The notes: generated by a model from the sequence alone, not told the origin. Shown: positions 25,596 to 34,313, counted from the first letter of the stretch. The stretch is DNA of 64,000 nucleotides from Acidobacteriota bacterium (GCA_029263395.1 JAJCXO010000170.1:1-64000), one strand, 5' to 3'. Numbers and translations are program-made.

Positions 25596-26482
25596 ACCAG
25601 CCTTGGAGTCGGACCCTGGGCGCTTATCTCGATGCCCTGGCCGCCGAGCGCGGGCTGGCGAAGAACTCTATTGATGCCTATCGTCGAGATCTCCAGCGTC
25701 TTGGGGAAGATCTCGAAGAGGCCGGCAGCGATTTGCGGACCGCCGGGGTTCAAGATCTACAGCAACACCTTCGCAAGCTCCGCAAGCACGGACTCTCGCC
25801 GCGCTCGGTGGCTCGTGCACTGGCGTCTTTCCGAGGGTTCTACGCCTACTTGATCGAAGACCGCCAGCGCAAAGACAATCCCTCGATCCATCTTTTAGCC
25901 CCCAAGACCTGGCAGCAACTGCCCAAGGTTCTCAGCGAAACGCAGGTTGCAGATTTGCTGGCAGCCCCGGACCTCGCCAAAGCCCTCGGGGTGCGTGATA
26001 AAGCAATGCTCGAGTTGCTTTATGCCTCGGGGCTGAGAGTCAGCGAACTGGTTGGCCTGGAGCTTTCCCAAATGCGTCTCGATCAGGGGTTCCTAATCGC
26101 TTATGGCAAGGGTAGCAAGGAACGGATTGTGCCAGTGGGGGAGCGAGCTGAGGTTTGGGTTGGCCGTTACCTGAGTGAGGTCCGCCCGCGCCTGGTCGCC
26201 GGTCGGCACCCGACGGTTTTTGTCAACAGCCGTGGGCTCGGAATGACCCGCCAGGGATTCTGGAAGATCATGAAAGCGTATGGTGTTGCAGTTGGTATCC
26301 GCGGCCTTTCACCGCACGTTCTGCGTCACAGTTTTGCCAGTCATCTGCTCGAACATGGAGCTGACCTGCGAGCGGTGCAGATGATGCTCGGTCATGCCGA
26401 TGTCTCAACCACCCAGATTTACACCCACATCCACCAAACGCGGCTCAAGTCGCTTTATGATCGATTTCATCCGCGGGCGTGA
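25592..26482 (+). CDS. XerC/XerD-type site-specific tyrosine recombinase
   Basis: A 296-residue tyrosine recombinase, the length of XerD, which resolves chromosome dimers at dif. The N-terminal SAM-like domain starts NQPWSRTLGAYLDALAAERG, followed by the catalytic domain. Catalytic residues are visible: Arg in ASGLRVSEL, Lys in GKGSKER, HxxR in SPHVLRHSFASHLLEHG, His in MLGHADVSTTQIYTH and the Tyr in that same stretch. I place the start at TTG 25592, which overlaps the preceding stop by three bases; the longer frame upstream lies in the leuA-like gene and is a shadow. Which of XerC and XerD it is cannot be settled without the partner. Confidence 0.88.
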   Translation: MNQPWSRTLGAYLDALAAERGLAKNSIDAYRRDLQRLGEDLEEAGSDLRTAGVQDLQQHLRKLRKHGLSPRSVARALASFRGFYAYLIEDRQRKDNPSIHLLAPKTWQQLPKVLSETQVADLLAAPDLAKALGVRDKAMLELLYASGLRVSELVGLELSQMRLDQGFLIAYGKGSKERIVPVGERAEVWVGRYLSEVRPRLVAGRHPTVFVNSRGLGMTRQGFWKIMKAYGVAVGIRGLSPHVLRHSFASHLLEHGADLRAVQMMLGHADVSTTQIYTHIHQTRLKSLYDRFHPRA

Positions 26483-26486
26483 GGTG

Positions 26487-26915
26487 ATGATTCCTGCTCG
26501 CCATGACCGCTGGGCGCTCGCCGGGTTGGTTGGGTTGGCGCTGCTGATGATCCTGGCCTGCGGGCCAGAGATGCCGCCGGAGGCATCAAGCCAGGCCTCC
26601 CCCGAGGGACGGCATCAGCACAGTAAAGAAGACTCGAACCTACGGTCGCTCGTGCCCGCGGATCAGTTGCTGCCGCGGGATGGCTGTGAGCTGCTTTGGG
26701 AGGGGATCGAAGGGGCTCGCTACAGTGTTGCGGTGACCGACGAACAGTTGACCCTTCTGGCCCAAGGTGTTGGCCTGACGGAAGCTAGCTATCGACTGAC
26801 ACCAACCGCCCTTGTCCACCTGGCACCTGGTGACAAGATACTCTGGCAGGTCGAAGCGACCCTACCGAGCGGCGTGCGACACAGTTCCCAGACTTTTGTC
26901 GCACGCCTCGAGTAA
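26487..26915 (+). CDS. small lipoprotein of unknown function
   Basis: A 142-residue protein starting at ATG 26487, four bases after the xer stop and preceded by GAGGTG. The N-terminus is a lipoprotein signal: LAGLVGLALLMILAC ending in the lipobox ILAC, so the mature protein would be lipid-anchored at Cys. The stretch after it is Pro/Ser/His-rich. The C-terminal 70 residues (ELLWEGIEGARYSVAVTDEQ, later ILWQVEATLPSGVRH) look like a fibronectin-III-type sandwich, often seen in such lipoproteins. No catalytic motif is visible. It is likely co-transcribed with xer. Function unknown. Confidence 0.62.
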   Translation: MIPARHDRWALAGLVGLALLMILACGPEMPPEASSQASPEGRHQHSKEDSNLRSLVPADQLLPRDGCELLWEGIEGARYSVAVTDEQLTLLAQGVGLTEASYRLTPTALVHLAPGDKILWQVEATLPSGVRHSSQTFVARLE

Positions 26916-26939
26916 GCCAGCCAGCAACTCTCTTGGCGG

Positions 26940-27386
26940 TTAGCCGTCGGAGTCGTCGTCGTTGCTGTCGCTGCCGTCATCCGAAACGGCTACGCCAAGC
27001 ACCGCACCGGCAATGACCGGCACGTACCAGTATTTCTTGAGCCACTTTCCGAAACCGCCATGCGTGTTGACCTGACGCGCTACTTGAGTCTCGAAGGCGA
27101 TGCGTGAGGTCTCTTCCGACGCCATCCACTGAACTGGTTTGCTGCGTTCGAGCAGCACCGGGCTGGTTTCTGCAAGCCGATCTGGGAGCTCAATCTCGAA
27201 CCGAACCACCTCTTCTGTCAACTCGAAGGGCAGGGCCGCGCCCTGGGCAGCAAGCGCCTTCACGAGATGAAGTTCGTTCCCGCCTTGGTCAACTGCGGCC
27301 TCACCTGCGCCGACAGGTATCACGGGCAGCAAGAGCAGTAGAGAAAGAGAGAGACTCGTAACGTTGCGGTGAAAGGGTGTCCTCAT
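26940..27386 (-). CDS. small exported membrane-anchored protein with acidic tail
   Basis: A 148-residue protein. ATG at 27386 has AGGAGA 8 bases upstream; an upstream frame starting 96 bases earlier has no such site. A signal sequence (LSLSLLLLLPVIPVGAG) is followed by an approximately 90-residue periplasmic part with VVRFEIELPDRLAE, and a late hydrophobic segment KKYWYVPVIAGAVLGVAV. The last 15 residues are nearly all Asp, Ser, Asn and Gly. A membrane anchor followed by an acidic tail of this type is seen in many small acidobacterial proteins, but no function is known to me. Gene converges with the lipoprotein at 26487. Confidence 0.55.
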   Translation of the reverse strand: MRTPFHRNVTSLSLSLLLLLPVIPVGAGEAAVDQGGNELHLVKALAAQGAALPFELTEEVVRFEIELPDRLAETSPVLLERSKPVQWMASEETSRIAFETQVARQVNTHGGFGKWLKKYWYVPVIAGAVLGVAVSDDGSDSNDDDSDG

Positions 27387-27509
27387 GCCTGGTCTCCTGT
27401 GAATGATGTGTCGGGCTGATTGGGATCTCCTCCCACCATGGTTGGAATACCCATCACTATTCACAGAGTCCAAACGGTACAAAATCCTTCGGAGTCTCAG
27501 ATGTTGTCA

Positions 27510-27538
27510 GCAGGCAGACAACGTTCTTGTCTGCCTGC
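27510..27538. terminator. perfect 12-bp hairpin between two minus-strand genes
   Basis: GCAGGCAGACAA (27510-27521) pairs exactly with TTGTCTGCCTGC (27527-27538) around CGTTC. It lies 33 bases beyond the end of the Cys-rich protein gene (minus strand). That fits transcription termination, although there is no immediate U tract. Confidence 0.5.
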
Positions 27539-27570
27539 TCCTGGTGCGCCTGCTCCCGCTCGTTCGGATC

Positions 27571-28008
27571 TCAGAAGTGATCAGTGCCGCAGACGCATTT
27601 GTCCGTAAGTGGTTGGGTCGTACATGAGATGCTGACAACGCAGGTTCTGCCGAAGCCGCCGCACGACGTTCCTACGGGCCGATTCGCGCAGGCACTGACG
27701 CTGCAGGGGCCACACGTCCAGCCGAATGACGCCGCACTCATGGGCAGCGCGGTTTCCATACCGAGAGCTGCCGTGAACGCCGTGTCCGAAGGGCAATCCG
27801 GCTCGACCGAGGATTCGAGGCTCTCGGGGTCAGCCGTCACGCTCGAGTCGCTGGCGAGGTCAGCCACCAAGTTTTCCGTCACGGACGGGTTGCGGGGCTC
27901 CGGGTTCATCCCATCGGTGGAGTCGTTATCAGCGTGGGCCATGCCAACCGTCAATCCGAACAGGAGAACAGACACCGACACCCTGATGAGTTTTCGCAAT
28001 TCGTTCAT
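27571..28008 (-). CDS. small exported cysteine-rich protein
   Basis: A 145-residue protein with a strong GAGGAG ribosome site 10 bases before the ATG at 28008. Residues 1-26 form a Sec signal ending AHA. An acidic Ser/Asn/Glu-rich middle follows (about 27-75), then a C-terminal domain in the last 50 residues containing ten cysteines, among them CGPC, NRPVGTSCGGFGRTC and the final VCGTD. The cysteine spacing suggests disulfide bonding outside the cell. The domain has a knottin-like or toxin-like look, but I recognise no family. It is followed by the hairpin at 27510 and lies divergent from a metallo-beta-lactamase fragment. RiPP precursor is less likely because of the Sec signal and no biosynthetic genes nearby. 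Confidence 0.6.
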   Translation of the reverse strand: MNELRKLIRVSVSVLLFGLTVGMAHADNDSTDGMNPEPRNPSVTENLVADLASDSSVTADPESLESSVEPDCPSDTAFTAALGMETALPMSAASFGWTCGPCSVSACANRPVGTSCGGFGRTCVVSISCTTQPLTDKCVCGTDHF

Positions 28009-28184
28009 CGATAGTACTCCTCAAACAAAGCCCTGAGTGGATGGACTCCACCTGGACACCAATAGTTCTCTGGCATGTGGCCAGAGGCGAGACGCATGGT
28101 CGAGATCAAAAGCGATCTATTGCTAAATAGATAATAGGCTATGGGAGTAGCGAACGCAATCAGGAAATCCCCGGCGGCATTGCG

Positions 28185-28380
28185 ATGAAAGCTCTGCATT
28201 CACTTGTGTTGGGTCCGGATCGGCTTGAGTGCTTAGGGTGTCACGACCTGCTCGCCCCTGATGGGACGCTTCAGTTCGGCGTCTTGAAGGTGCAGCATCA
28301 CGGCGCCTTGGCCAACATCACGGAAGAGTTCGTTCACGATATGACCGCCGACCCTTATCTTTTCTGCAGAAATGGTGCCC
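28185..28380 (+). pseudogene. metallo-beta-lactamase-fold fragment, broken at a repeat
   Basis: A reading frame of about 65 codons reads LLAPDGTLQFGVLKVQHHGA, then NITEEFVHDMTADPYLF. That is the KVxHHGS segment and following helix typical of ComEC/MBL-fold hydrolases, with the usual LKVPHHGS changed to LKVQHHGA. The N-terminal metal motif HxHxDH is missing and the frame runs into the repeat unit that starts at about 28380. I therefore see a decayed remnant, not a functional gene. Confidence 0.55.
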
Positions 28381-28392
28381 GCCCCTGCTCCC

Positions 28393-28498
28393 GGTGCCAG
28401 GCACACATCCTGCGCACACATCCTGCGGGGCGAGGAGCCCCCGAACGCACGCCTACTCCCCGTGCAGTTCCCCGTGCCAGGCACACATTCCTCCTGCT
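28393..28498. repeat. 106-bp repeat unit copy A (two GTGCCAGGCACACAT heads)
   Basis: GGTGCCAGGCACACATCC at its start and a second GTGCCAGGCACACATTCC near its end bracket about 60 bases. The whole block is repeated at 34078-34183 with only one base difference that I can see. It abuts the end of the metallo-beta-lactamase fragment. Read backward it encodes the recurring peptide RRMCAWHREQG, a sign that frames through it are not real proteins. Confidence 0.85.
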
Positions 28499-28633
28499 TG
28501 CCACGGCAACATTTTCAAGTACCTCAGTCAGGCATGGATCTATAAAGGAGACTTGATCCACCGCGGCGATAGTCCAACGGGTTTGAGTCGCTATCGGCGG
28601 TCACCACGGAATTCGACGGATGAGCGAAGCGTC

Positions 28634-31036
28634 TCACTGTGCGTGCGATTCCATGGCCTCCACCATCCATTCTACCGGGTCCTTGCCCGGCGGACGCGGA
28701 CGGTCAAGCTGCCAGTGTCGACGCGGCTTCGGGAAGCGGTAGCCGCCGAGCGGCGACAGGAAAAGCGAATGTGCCGCCGGCTTCAGCTCGAGTCCGTCGA
28801 ACCGATAGCCCAGCAGATAGAGCGAAGCCTGGTAGACGTTCTCGAGAGTGGCAGGCTGATTGAGGTCCGCGGATAGGGTCTCGCCAGCGGCCTCGGCGCC
28901 GAAGGTGAGGTCCCACAGGCGGACAGTCCGGTCCGTCGAGCCCGAGGCCAGGCGGGTTCCGTCGGGGCTGAAGGCTACGCTCCAGACCCGATCTTCGTGA
29001 CCCTGAAAGTGGGCGACTTCCTCGCCCGAGGCTACATCCCAGACGCCGATGCTGTGATCTTCATGGCCCGAGGCCAACCGAGCGCCGTCGGTGCTGAACG
29101 CCACGCTCCAGGCCCGATCCGGTGTCTGGAAACGGGCGATCTCCTCACCGGAGGCGATGTCCCAGAGGCGGAGGGTCCGATCTTCCGAGGCCGAGGCCAG
29201 CAGCTTGCCATCGGGACCGAAAGCCACACTGCGGACTGCTTTCGCATGGCCTACGAGGTTGACGATCACTTCACCCGAGTCCACGTCCCAGAGCGGGACA
29301 TTGCGCTGATGCGAGGCAGCGGCCAGGCGACTGCCGTCGGGATGGAAGGCCAAGCCCCAGAATCCGCTGACGCCGCCGTGGCCACCTCCGGCCCCCTGGC
29401 CGTGGCCCGTGCCTCTACTGCCGTGGTGACCCGCGGGCGCTCGAAGGAGAGCAACTTCCCTGCCCGAGGCGACGTCCCACAAACGGATAGTCTCGTCTTG
29501 CGAGCCGGAAGCCAGGCGGGTTCCGTCGGGACTGAAGGCCACACTCCAGACCCGGTGCCCATGGCCCTCGAGGCGGGCGATTTCCTGACCCGAGGCGACG
29601 CCCCAGAGCCGGGCGCTACGATCGTCCAAACCCAATGCCAGGTGGGTTCCGTCGGGACTGAAGGCCAGGCCTCTGACCAGAGACCTGGGAGGATGAAAGC
29701 GGGCTGTGTCGATCCCGGAAGCGAGGTCCCAGAGCCGGGCGCCCTCGCCCGAGCCGGCGGCCAGGCGGGTTCCGTCGGGACTGAATACGACGCTGTAAGC
29801 CGGCTCCGCCTGGCTTTGCAGACGAGCGATCTCGGTGCCGGTCGCGACGTCCCAGAGACGGAGGGTCGGGTCTGTCCCCCCCGAGGCCAGCCGGCTGCCG
29901 TCAGGACTGAACGCCACGCTGTGGATCTGGTCGGCGTGGTCTTCGAGACGGACGACCTCTACGCCGCTGGTGACGTCCCACAGGCGCAAGCTCCGATCGT
30001 CCGATGCCGAGGCCAGGCGTTTGCCGGTGGGATCGAAAGCCAGGCTCGAGACCCGCGCCGTATGGCCTTCGAGGCGCGCGATCTCTTCGCTCGAAGCGAT
30101 GTCCCAGAGACGCAGGGTACCGTCTTCGGAGCCCGCAGCCAGGCGCCCGCCGTCGGGGCTGAACGCCAGGCTCCAGACCCGAGCCGCATCCTCTTGCAGG
30201 CGCGCGATCTCGACGCCCGAAGCGGCATCCCACAGACGGAGGCTCCTGTCGTACGATCCCGAGGCCAAGCGGCCGCCGTCAGCGCTGAGCGCCAAACTCA
30301 GGACGCTCCTCGCGTGGCCTTCGAGGCGGGCGACCTCTTCGCCCGAGGCGACGTCCCACAAACGCAGAGTCTTGTCGTACGATCCCGAGGCGAGGCGGGT
30401 TCCGTCGGCACTGAAGGCGAGGCCCAGGACGCTGCTCCCATGGCCTTCGAGGCGCGCGACCTCCTTGCCTGAAGCGATGTCCCACAGGCGCAGGCTCTTG
30501 TCGTTCGATCCCGAAGCCAGGCGCCCGCCGTCGGGACTGAACGCCACCGCCGAGACCCGAGCCTGGTGGCCTTCGAGGCGAATGATCTCTTCGCCCGAGG
30601 CCAGGTCCCAGAGGCGGATGATCTGGTCGTCCCCGGCCGAGGCCAGACGGCTACCATCGGGACTGAAGGCAACGCTGCGAACGGCGACCAAGGCCGGCGG
30701 CGAGCGCCAGGTCTGGCGAAAGGCGTCGGCGGCAAGCGCCGACGATAGCAGGCTCGCCAGCGAGTCCGGCCACCGCTCTCCCGAGCCGCCGCTGTGCCGC
30801 AGAGCGGCCAGCCCGTAGAGCCAGGCTTGGCGGTAGGCCTCCTGGGAGCCACCGTTTACGGCGACGCTGCGTGCGGCCTGCGCGCTGGCGACCCATGCCC
30901 GCACCGGGCTGTCGGCGTCGATGTCGACGCCTGGGCTTTCGCAGCCCGCCGCCCGGGCCGGTAGCCGAGCGAGACCAAGACTCGCCAGAACAAGGAGGAG
31001 GACGAGGCTCGGGGTGCCGGGTCGTCGCTGGGTCAT
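28634..31036 (-). CDS. exported WD40-repeat protein, 14 repeats (two 7-blade propellers)
   Basis: An 800-residue protein. The start is ATG 31036 with AAGGAG 9 bases upstream; a longer frame begins 69 bases earlier without one. The signal is SLVLLLVLASLGLARLPARA. A helical 90-residue part (AWVASAQAARSVAVNG) is followed from about residue 120 by WD40 repeats of about 42 residues, each ending DVASGEEVARLEGH or close. I count 14, enough for two 7-bladed propellers. Between repeats 10 and 11 there is a Gly/His-rich insert (GHHGSRGTGHGQGAGGGHGG). Repeats 1-14 are very alike at DNA level, which argues for recent internal amplification. Likely a periplasmic or surface scaffold. It stands near the multicopper oxidase, on the same strand, but with a 125-base gap. 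Confidence 0.85.
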   Translation of the reverse strand: MTQRRPGTPSLVLLLVLASLGLARLPARAAGCESPGVDIDADSPVRAWVASAQAARSVAVNGGSQEAYRQAWLYGLAALRHSGGSGERWPDSLASLLSSALAADAFRQTWRSPPALVAVRSVAFSPDGSRLASAGDDQIIRLWDLASGEEIIRLEGHQARVSAVAFSPDGGRLASGSNDKSLRLWDIASGKEVARLEGHGSSVLGLAFSADGTRLASGSYDKTLRLWDVASGEEVARLEGHARSVLSLALSADGGRLASGSYDRSLRLWDAASGVEIARLQEDAARVWSLAFSPDGGRLAAGSEDGTLRLWDIASSEEIARLEGHTARVSSLAFDPTGKRLASASDDRSLRLWDVTSGVEVVRLEDHADQIHSVAFSPDGSRLASGGTDPTLRLWDVATGTEIARLQSQAEPAYSVVFSPDGTRLAAGSGEGARLWDLASGIDTARFHPPRSLVRGLAFSPDGTHLALGLDDRSARLWGVASGQEIARLEGHGHRVWSVAFSPDGTRLASGSQDETIRLWDVASGREVALLRAPAGHHGSRGTGHGQGAGGGHGGVSGFWGLAFHPDGSRLAAASHQRNVPLWDVDSGEVIVNLVGHAKAVRSVAFGPDGKLLASASEDRTLRLWDIASGEEIARFQTPDRAWSVAFSTDGARLASGHEDHSIGVWDVASGEEVAHFQGHEDRVWSVAFSPDGTRLASGSTDRTVRLWDLTFGAEAAGETLSADLNQPATLENVYQASLYLLGYRFDGLELKPAAHSLFLSPLGGYRFPKPRRHWQLDRPRPPGKDPVEWMVEAMESHAQ

Positions 31037-31161
31037 ACCAAGGCTCCTTCGCAACGTCGTCACCGATCGGGATCCGGCGCCTTCCTCGGTCGGTGGGACA
31101 CGCAAGAGAAGAGGGCGACCGATCCGGCCACCCTCGCGCTGAATCGCCAGCGGCGAGCCGG

Positions 31162-33531
31162 TCAGTTACCGATGGGCTCGTAGATGTTCTCGTCGATGTC
31201 GATCTTGCAGCCGGAGGCGTCCGCGTCCGCGGCCGGTGCGATGCACAGATCGGCGATCATGCCCAGAGCCGCATGGTGCAAAATGTGGCAGTGGAACAGC
31301 CAGCGGCCGACTCCACCACCCATCTCCGCGTTGGTGTACTGCGGTAGATCTCCCGCCCCACCGTAGGGCTGGCTCTGGTCGTAGGGGAATTTGGACAGCA
31401 GCTCGAGCCAGCTGAACTCCTCCTCGTCGGGGATCTTGAACCGGTCGTTCATCTGCATCCGGTACTTGATGGCCTTGCCCGGTTGCATGACCTCGACGTC
31501 CAAGAACTCGTTGTAGTCGTAGGTGAAGACCGGAGGCTCGATGAGCTCGACCGAGTCGTTTGTCCCATCGCCGTTTGTATCCACGGAGTTGAAGTTGTGG
31601 ATGCTGATCGGTTGGAACGAGAAGCCGTGCGGGTGGAAGGGGTGGTGCGCGGCGAAGGTGTCGTTAGCATAAACGAACTCGATCACGTCCCCGATCCTGG
31701 CATAACGCACGGAGGCTTGCGTCGGTACCTGATCGCCAGCGGCGTCGACCCCCTCATAGCTCCCCTTGTTGGCATTGATCGCGGGAAAGCGCCTTTCCAG
31801 TGGGAATTCAGGCGTCGGCGCCACACGGGAACCGAGCACGATGTTCGGGTCCTCGGTGCCTTCGAACGGAGTCCCCAGGAAGGGATCGAATCCCAGCGGC
31901 ACCGCTGACAGCTGGGCCAGGGCTTCATTCTTGATGTTCTCCGCCGGCCGGTTGACCAGCGAGTGCGCCATGAGCGGGTCGCCCTCGGAGAGGTCGTACG
32001 GTGGCAGTCCGAAGAAGTTGTGGACGACCTTGATGCGCACCAGCTTGCGGGCGTTGGTGTCCCGGTTGTTGATGTCACCGTCGCCGTTGGTGTTGTTGAA
32101 GAACGGGGTGAACAGTCCATGAGGATAATCGATGGTCCAGATGTACAGGCTGTCGCCGGGCTCCAAGTAGTTGCCCTCTCTGTCCTTCGTCAAGACAATG
32201 AACTCGGTGCGCTCGGCGACGCCGAGAAAGTCCTCACCCGTTCGGATGACCGTGTCGAAATCGCGAGGCTCGAACACCGCTGCCGGGGGAATTTCCGGTT
32301 GACCCTCCAGGCGGGCGTGATCGAGCACGCCGTTCTGACCGCCGATGCGGTACAGGGGAAGACCCTGGTCGCAGGAAAGTGGGTCGGCGCCGGAGAACTG
32401 CTCCGTGCTGCCGTCGGCGTAGCACTGGCCGGTGGTCGCCCGGTTGACCTGCACTGACGGGCCGAAAGGCGGCTCTTCGCCCTCGAGCAGGAGACGGAAG
32501 CGGTAGAAGCGCTCGTTCGACGAGTTGATGAATGCTACCCGGGCGGCCTGGCCTTCCGGGACGTAAATGGTCTCGATGTCGTTGGCGCTGGTGGGGACCT
32601 GGCCGTTGACGAACAGCAGTTCGCCTTCCGGGACGATGCAATCCCCAGGACCGCGATCGCACACACCATCACCGTTCAGGTCGGGCGCGATGTTCGGCAT
32701 GAGATTGTTGTCGACCTCCTCGGCGGTATAGAAGTCCTCGAAGACCGTTCCATTTCTGTAGGCATCTCGATTGAACTCGTTGGCCACCGTCGAATCCGAC
32801 AGCGTGATGGCCCTGTACTGGAAGGGCAATACTCCATGGAGCGTCAGCAGCTCCTCCTCCCAAGACCGCACAATGAGCCTTCCAATCATGCCACGGGACT
32901 CGGTGAGCAACGGTAGGACATGCGGGTGGAACCAGTAGTTGCCGGGCCGATAGAGCCTGTATTGATAAAGGCGTTGCTCTCCGGTCTCGATGCCGAACTC
33001 GGAAACCGGGGTACCATCGCTCTCGTTGTCTAGCTCCATACCGTGCCAGTGAACGATTTGCTTGTTGTTGGCCGGGGCAAAGAAGCCGGTCTCGATGGCT
33101 TCTCCGTTCACCGCCTCCGGCAGCTCGTTCTTGACCGTCAGCTGGAGGACGTCTCCGACGTGGCCCACGATCTGTACGTCTGCGAGCTTGCCGTTGTAAG
33201 TCGCCGCATTTGGCACGACGACGGTGCCGTTGGTGTCGAGATAGCCGTCGGTGAAGGTCAGCTGCGGCCGCAGAATACACGGGTCGGCGTCCTCGGCCAC
33301 ACCTTCGGAATCGATGCCGCCGCAGGCGATGCCATCGGGATCGTTCTTGAAATCACCGATGACATCGACAATCTCGTAGTCGGGTACCGGCACTTCGAAG
33401 TCGATCTCTTTCATGACGATCTCCTTCTTGATCAGGAAGAAAGGATCGCCGTTCGCCAGGGCCACCTGGCTCACAATGAGCATTAGGGCCGTTCCAGCTG
33501 CGAGTGACAGGCGTCGTATCGTGTTCTTCAT
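31162..33531 (-). CDS. exported multicopper oxidase
   Basis: A 789-residue protein that oxidises a substrate and reduces O2 to water with four copper ions. The ATG at 33531 has AGGAGG about 9 bases upstream. Signal: LSLAAGTALMLIVSQVALA. All four copper motifs are visible: VHWHGMEL (near 160), WFHPHVLP (near 200), HHPFHPHGFSF (near 625) and WLFHCHILHHAALGM (near 740, type 1 copper with axial Met). Loops with GDGVC and NGDGDINNRDTN look like inserted calcium-type repeats. The size exceeds simple laccases, so a manganese oxidase or a large bilirubin-oxidase-like protein is possible. No partner protein is adjacent. Confidence 0.93.
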   Translation of the reverse strand: MKNTIRRLSLAAGTALMLIVSQVALANGDPFFLIKKEIVMKEIDFEVPVPDYEIVDVIGDFKNDPDGIACGGIDSEGVAEDADPCILRPQLTFTDGYLDTNGTVVVPNAATYNGKLADVQIVGHVGDVLQLTVKNELPEAVNGEAIETGFFAPANNKQIVHWHGMELDNESDGTPVSEFGIETGEQRLYQYRLYRPGNYWFHPHVLPLLTESRGMIGRLIVRSWEEELLTLHGVLPFQYRAITLSDSTVANEFNRDAYRNGTVFEDFYTAEEVDNNLMPNIAPDLNGDGVCDRGPGDCIVPEGELLFVNGQVPTSANDIETIYVPEGQAARVAFINSSNERFYRFRLLLEGEEPPFGPSVQVNRATTGQCYADGSTEQFSGADPLSCDQGLPLYRIGGQNGVLDHARLEGQPEIPPAAVFEPRDFDTVIRTGEDFLGVAERTEFIVLTKDREGNYLEPGDSLYIWTIDYPHGLFTPFFNNTNGDGDINNRDTNARKLVRIKVVHNFFGLPPYDLSEGDPLMAHSLVNRPAENIKNEALAQLSAVPLGFDPFLGTPFEGTEDPNIVLGSRVAPTPEFPLERRFPAINANKGSYEGVDAAGDQVPTQASVRYARIGDVIEFVYANDTFAAHHPFHPHGFSFQPISIHNFNSVDTNGDGTNDSVELIEPPVFTYDYNEFLDVEVMQPGKAIKYRMQMNDRFKIPDEEEFSWLELLSKFPYDQSQPYGGAGDLPQYTNAEMGGGVGRWLFHCHILHHAALGMIADLCIAPAADADASGCKIDIDENIYEPIGN

Positions 33532-33799
33532 CGTCTGAGTCCTCCTGTTCCCTGGGTTGAGGATACTGGGTGGTCAGGATTTGGGATATCGACGTGGCCG
33601 GGACAGCAGGCATCTTTGTCGGCTGATTTCCGGGACGAGACTGGCAGTTCGGGGCGAACACGCTTTAGCTCGCTGGCCGCTGCCAAACCCGCATAGGCAT
33701 AGGCGTAGCCAAGCCTACACCGAGCGCACCGTTGGCGGCGCAACTCCTCAAGCCAACGTTTTTCTCCATGCGGCTCGCTCTTCAGTTGAGCCACATGTG

Positions 33800-33821
33800 C
33801 ACTTCTGAAACGTTAGAAGTG
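33800..33821. promoter_or_regulatory. inverted repeat upstream of the multicopper oxidase
   Basis: CACTTCT (33800-33806) and AGAAGTG (33815-33821) form a 7-bp inverted repeat about 270 bases before the oxidase ATG. Spacing and sequence resemble an operator, but the distance is large. No promoter boxes are clear. Confidence 0.25.
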
Positions 33822-33936
33822 TCTAACTAAAGCAACAATAACGACCGCTGGGCCTCTAGCCAACTGTCCCAATTTTGCTACTCATCCCCATCTCTTCCAG
33901 GCAGTTTTGCTAAAATACTGTATGTTAGGCAACATG

Positions 33937-34077
33937 TCAAGCGAATTTGCGATCAATGGTTTGTCCGCCGGTTCCTTTCGGCGAAGCCTGTAGTTTCCGC
34001 CAGCTAATGCCGACCAGGAAAAGGGCCAGCAAGGCCAGGCCAAAAGGGCCGAGGGTAGGAATCGCTGCCCCTCCTGC
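33937..34077 (-). pseudogene. C-terminal remnant with IPTL-CTERM sorting signal, cut at a repeat
   Basis: On the minus strand 46 codons read AAIPTLGPFGLALLALFLVG, then SWRKLQASPKG and a stop at 33937. This is the IPTL-CTERM layout: IPTL, a hydrophobic helix, then basic residues. Such tails are processed by dedicated sorting enzymes. The N-terminal protein is absent, because the frame enters the repeat unit at 34078 directly. It is the broken end of a once larger exported protein. Confidence 0.7.
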
Positions 34078-34183
34078 GGTGCCAGGCACACATCCTGCGC
34101 ACACATCCTGTGGGGCGAGGAGCCCCCGAACGCACGCCTACTCCCCGTGCAGTTCCCCGTGCCAGGCACACATTCCTCCTGCT
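34078..34183. repeat. 106-bp repeat unit copy B
   Basis: Near-identical second copy of the 28393-28498 unit, with T for C at the one difference I find (CCTGTGGGG versus CCTGCGGGG). It starts exactly where the IPTL-CTERM fragment is cut and ends before the next gene. Confidence 0.85.
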
Positions 34184-34313
34184 CAATGAACCGGATAGGG
34201 TCAGTCAGTTAAACTCGCGACCCGCTGGCTCTGATCGCTGAATCGGGTGTTTTGCGCTCGAGGATTCAGTCCACTGCACGTCAAACAGCTCAGGTCTCAG
34301 AGGAGAGAACAAC

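Noticed and set aside
28997-30472. 491-codon open frame on the plus strand opposite the WD40 gene
   Set aside because: It lies antisense to a gene with clear WD40 repeats and a ribosome site. Repetitive GC-rich codons keep the opposite strand open; no known protein features.
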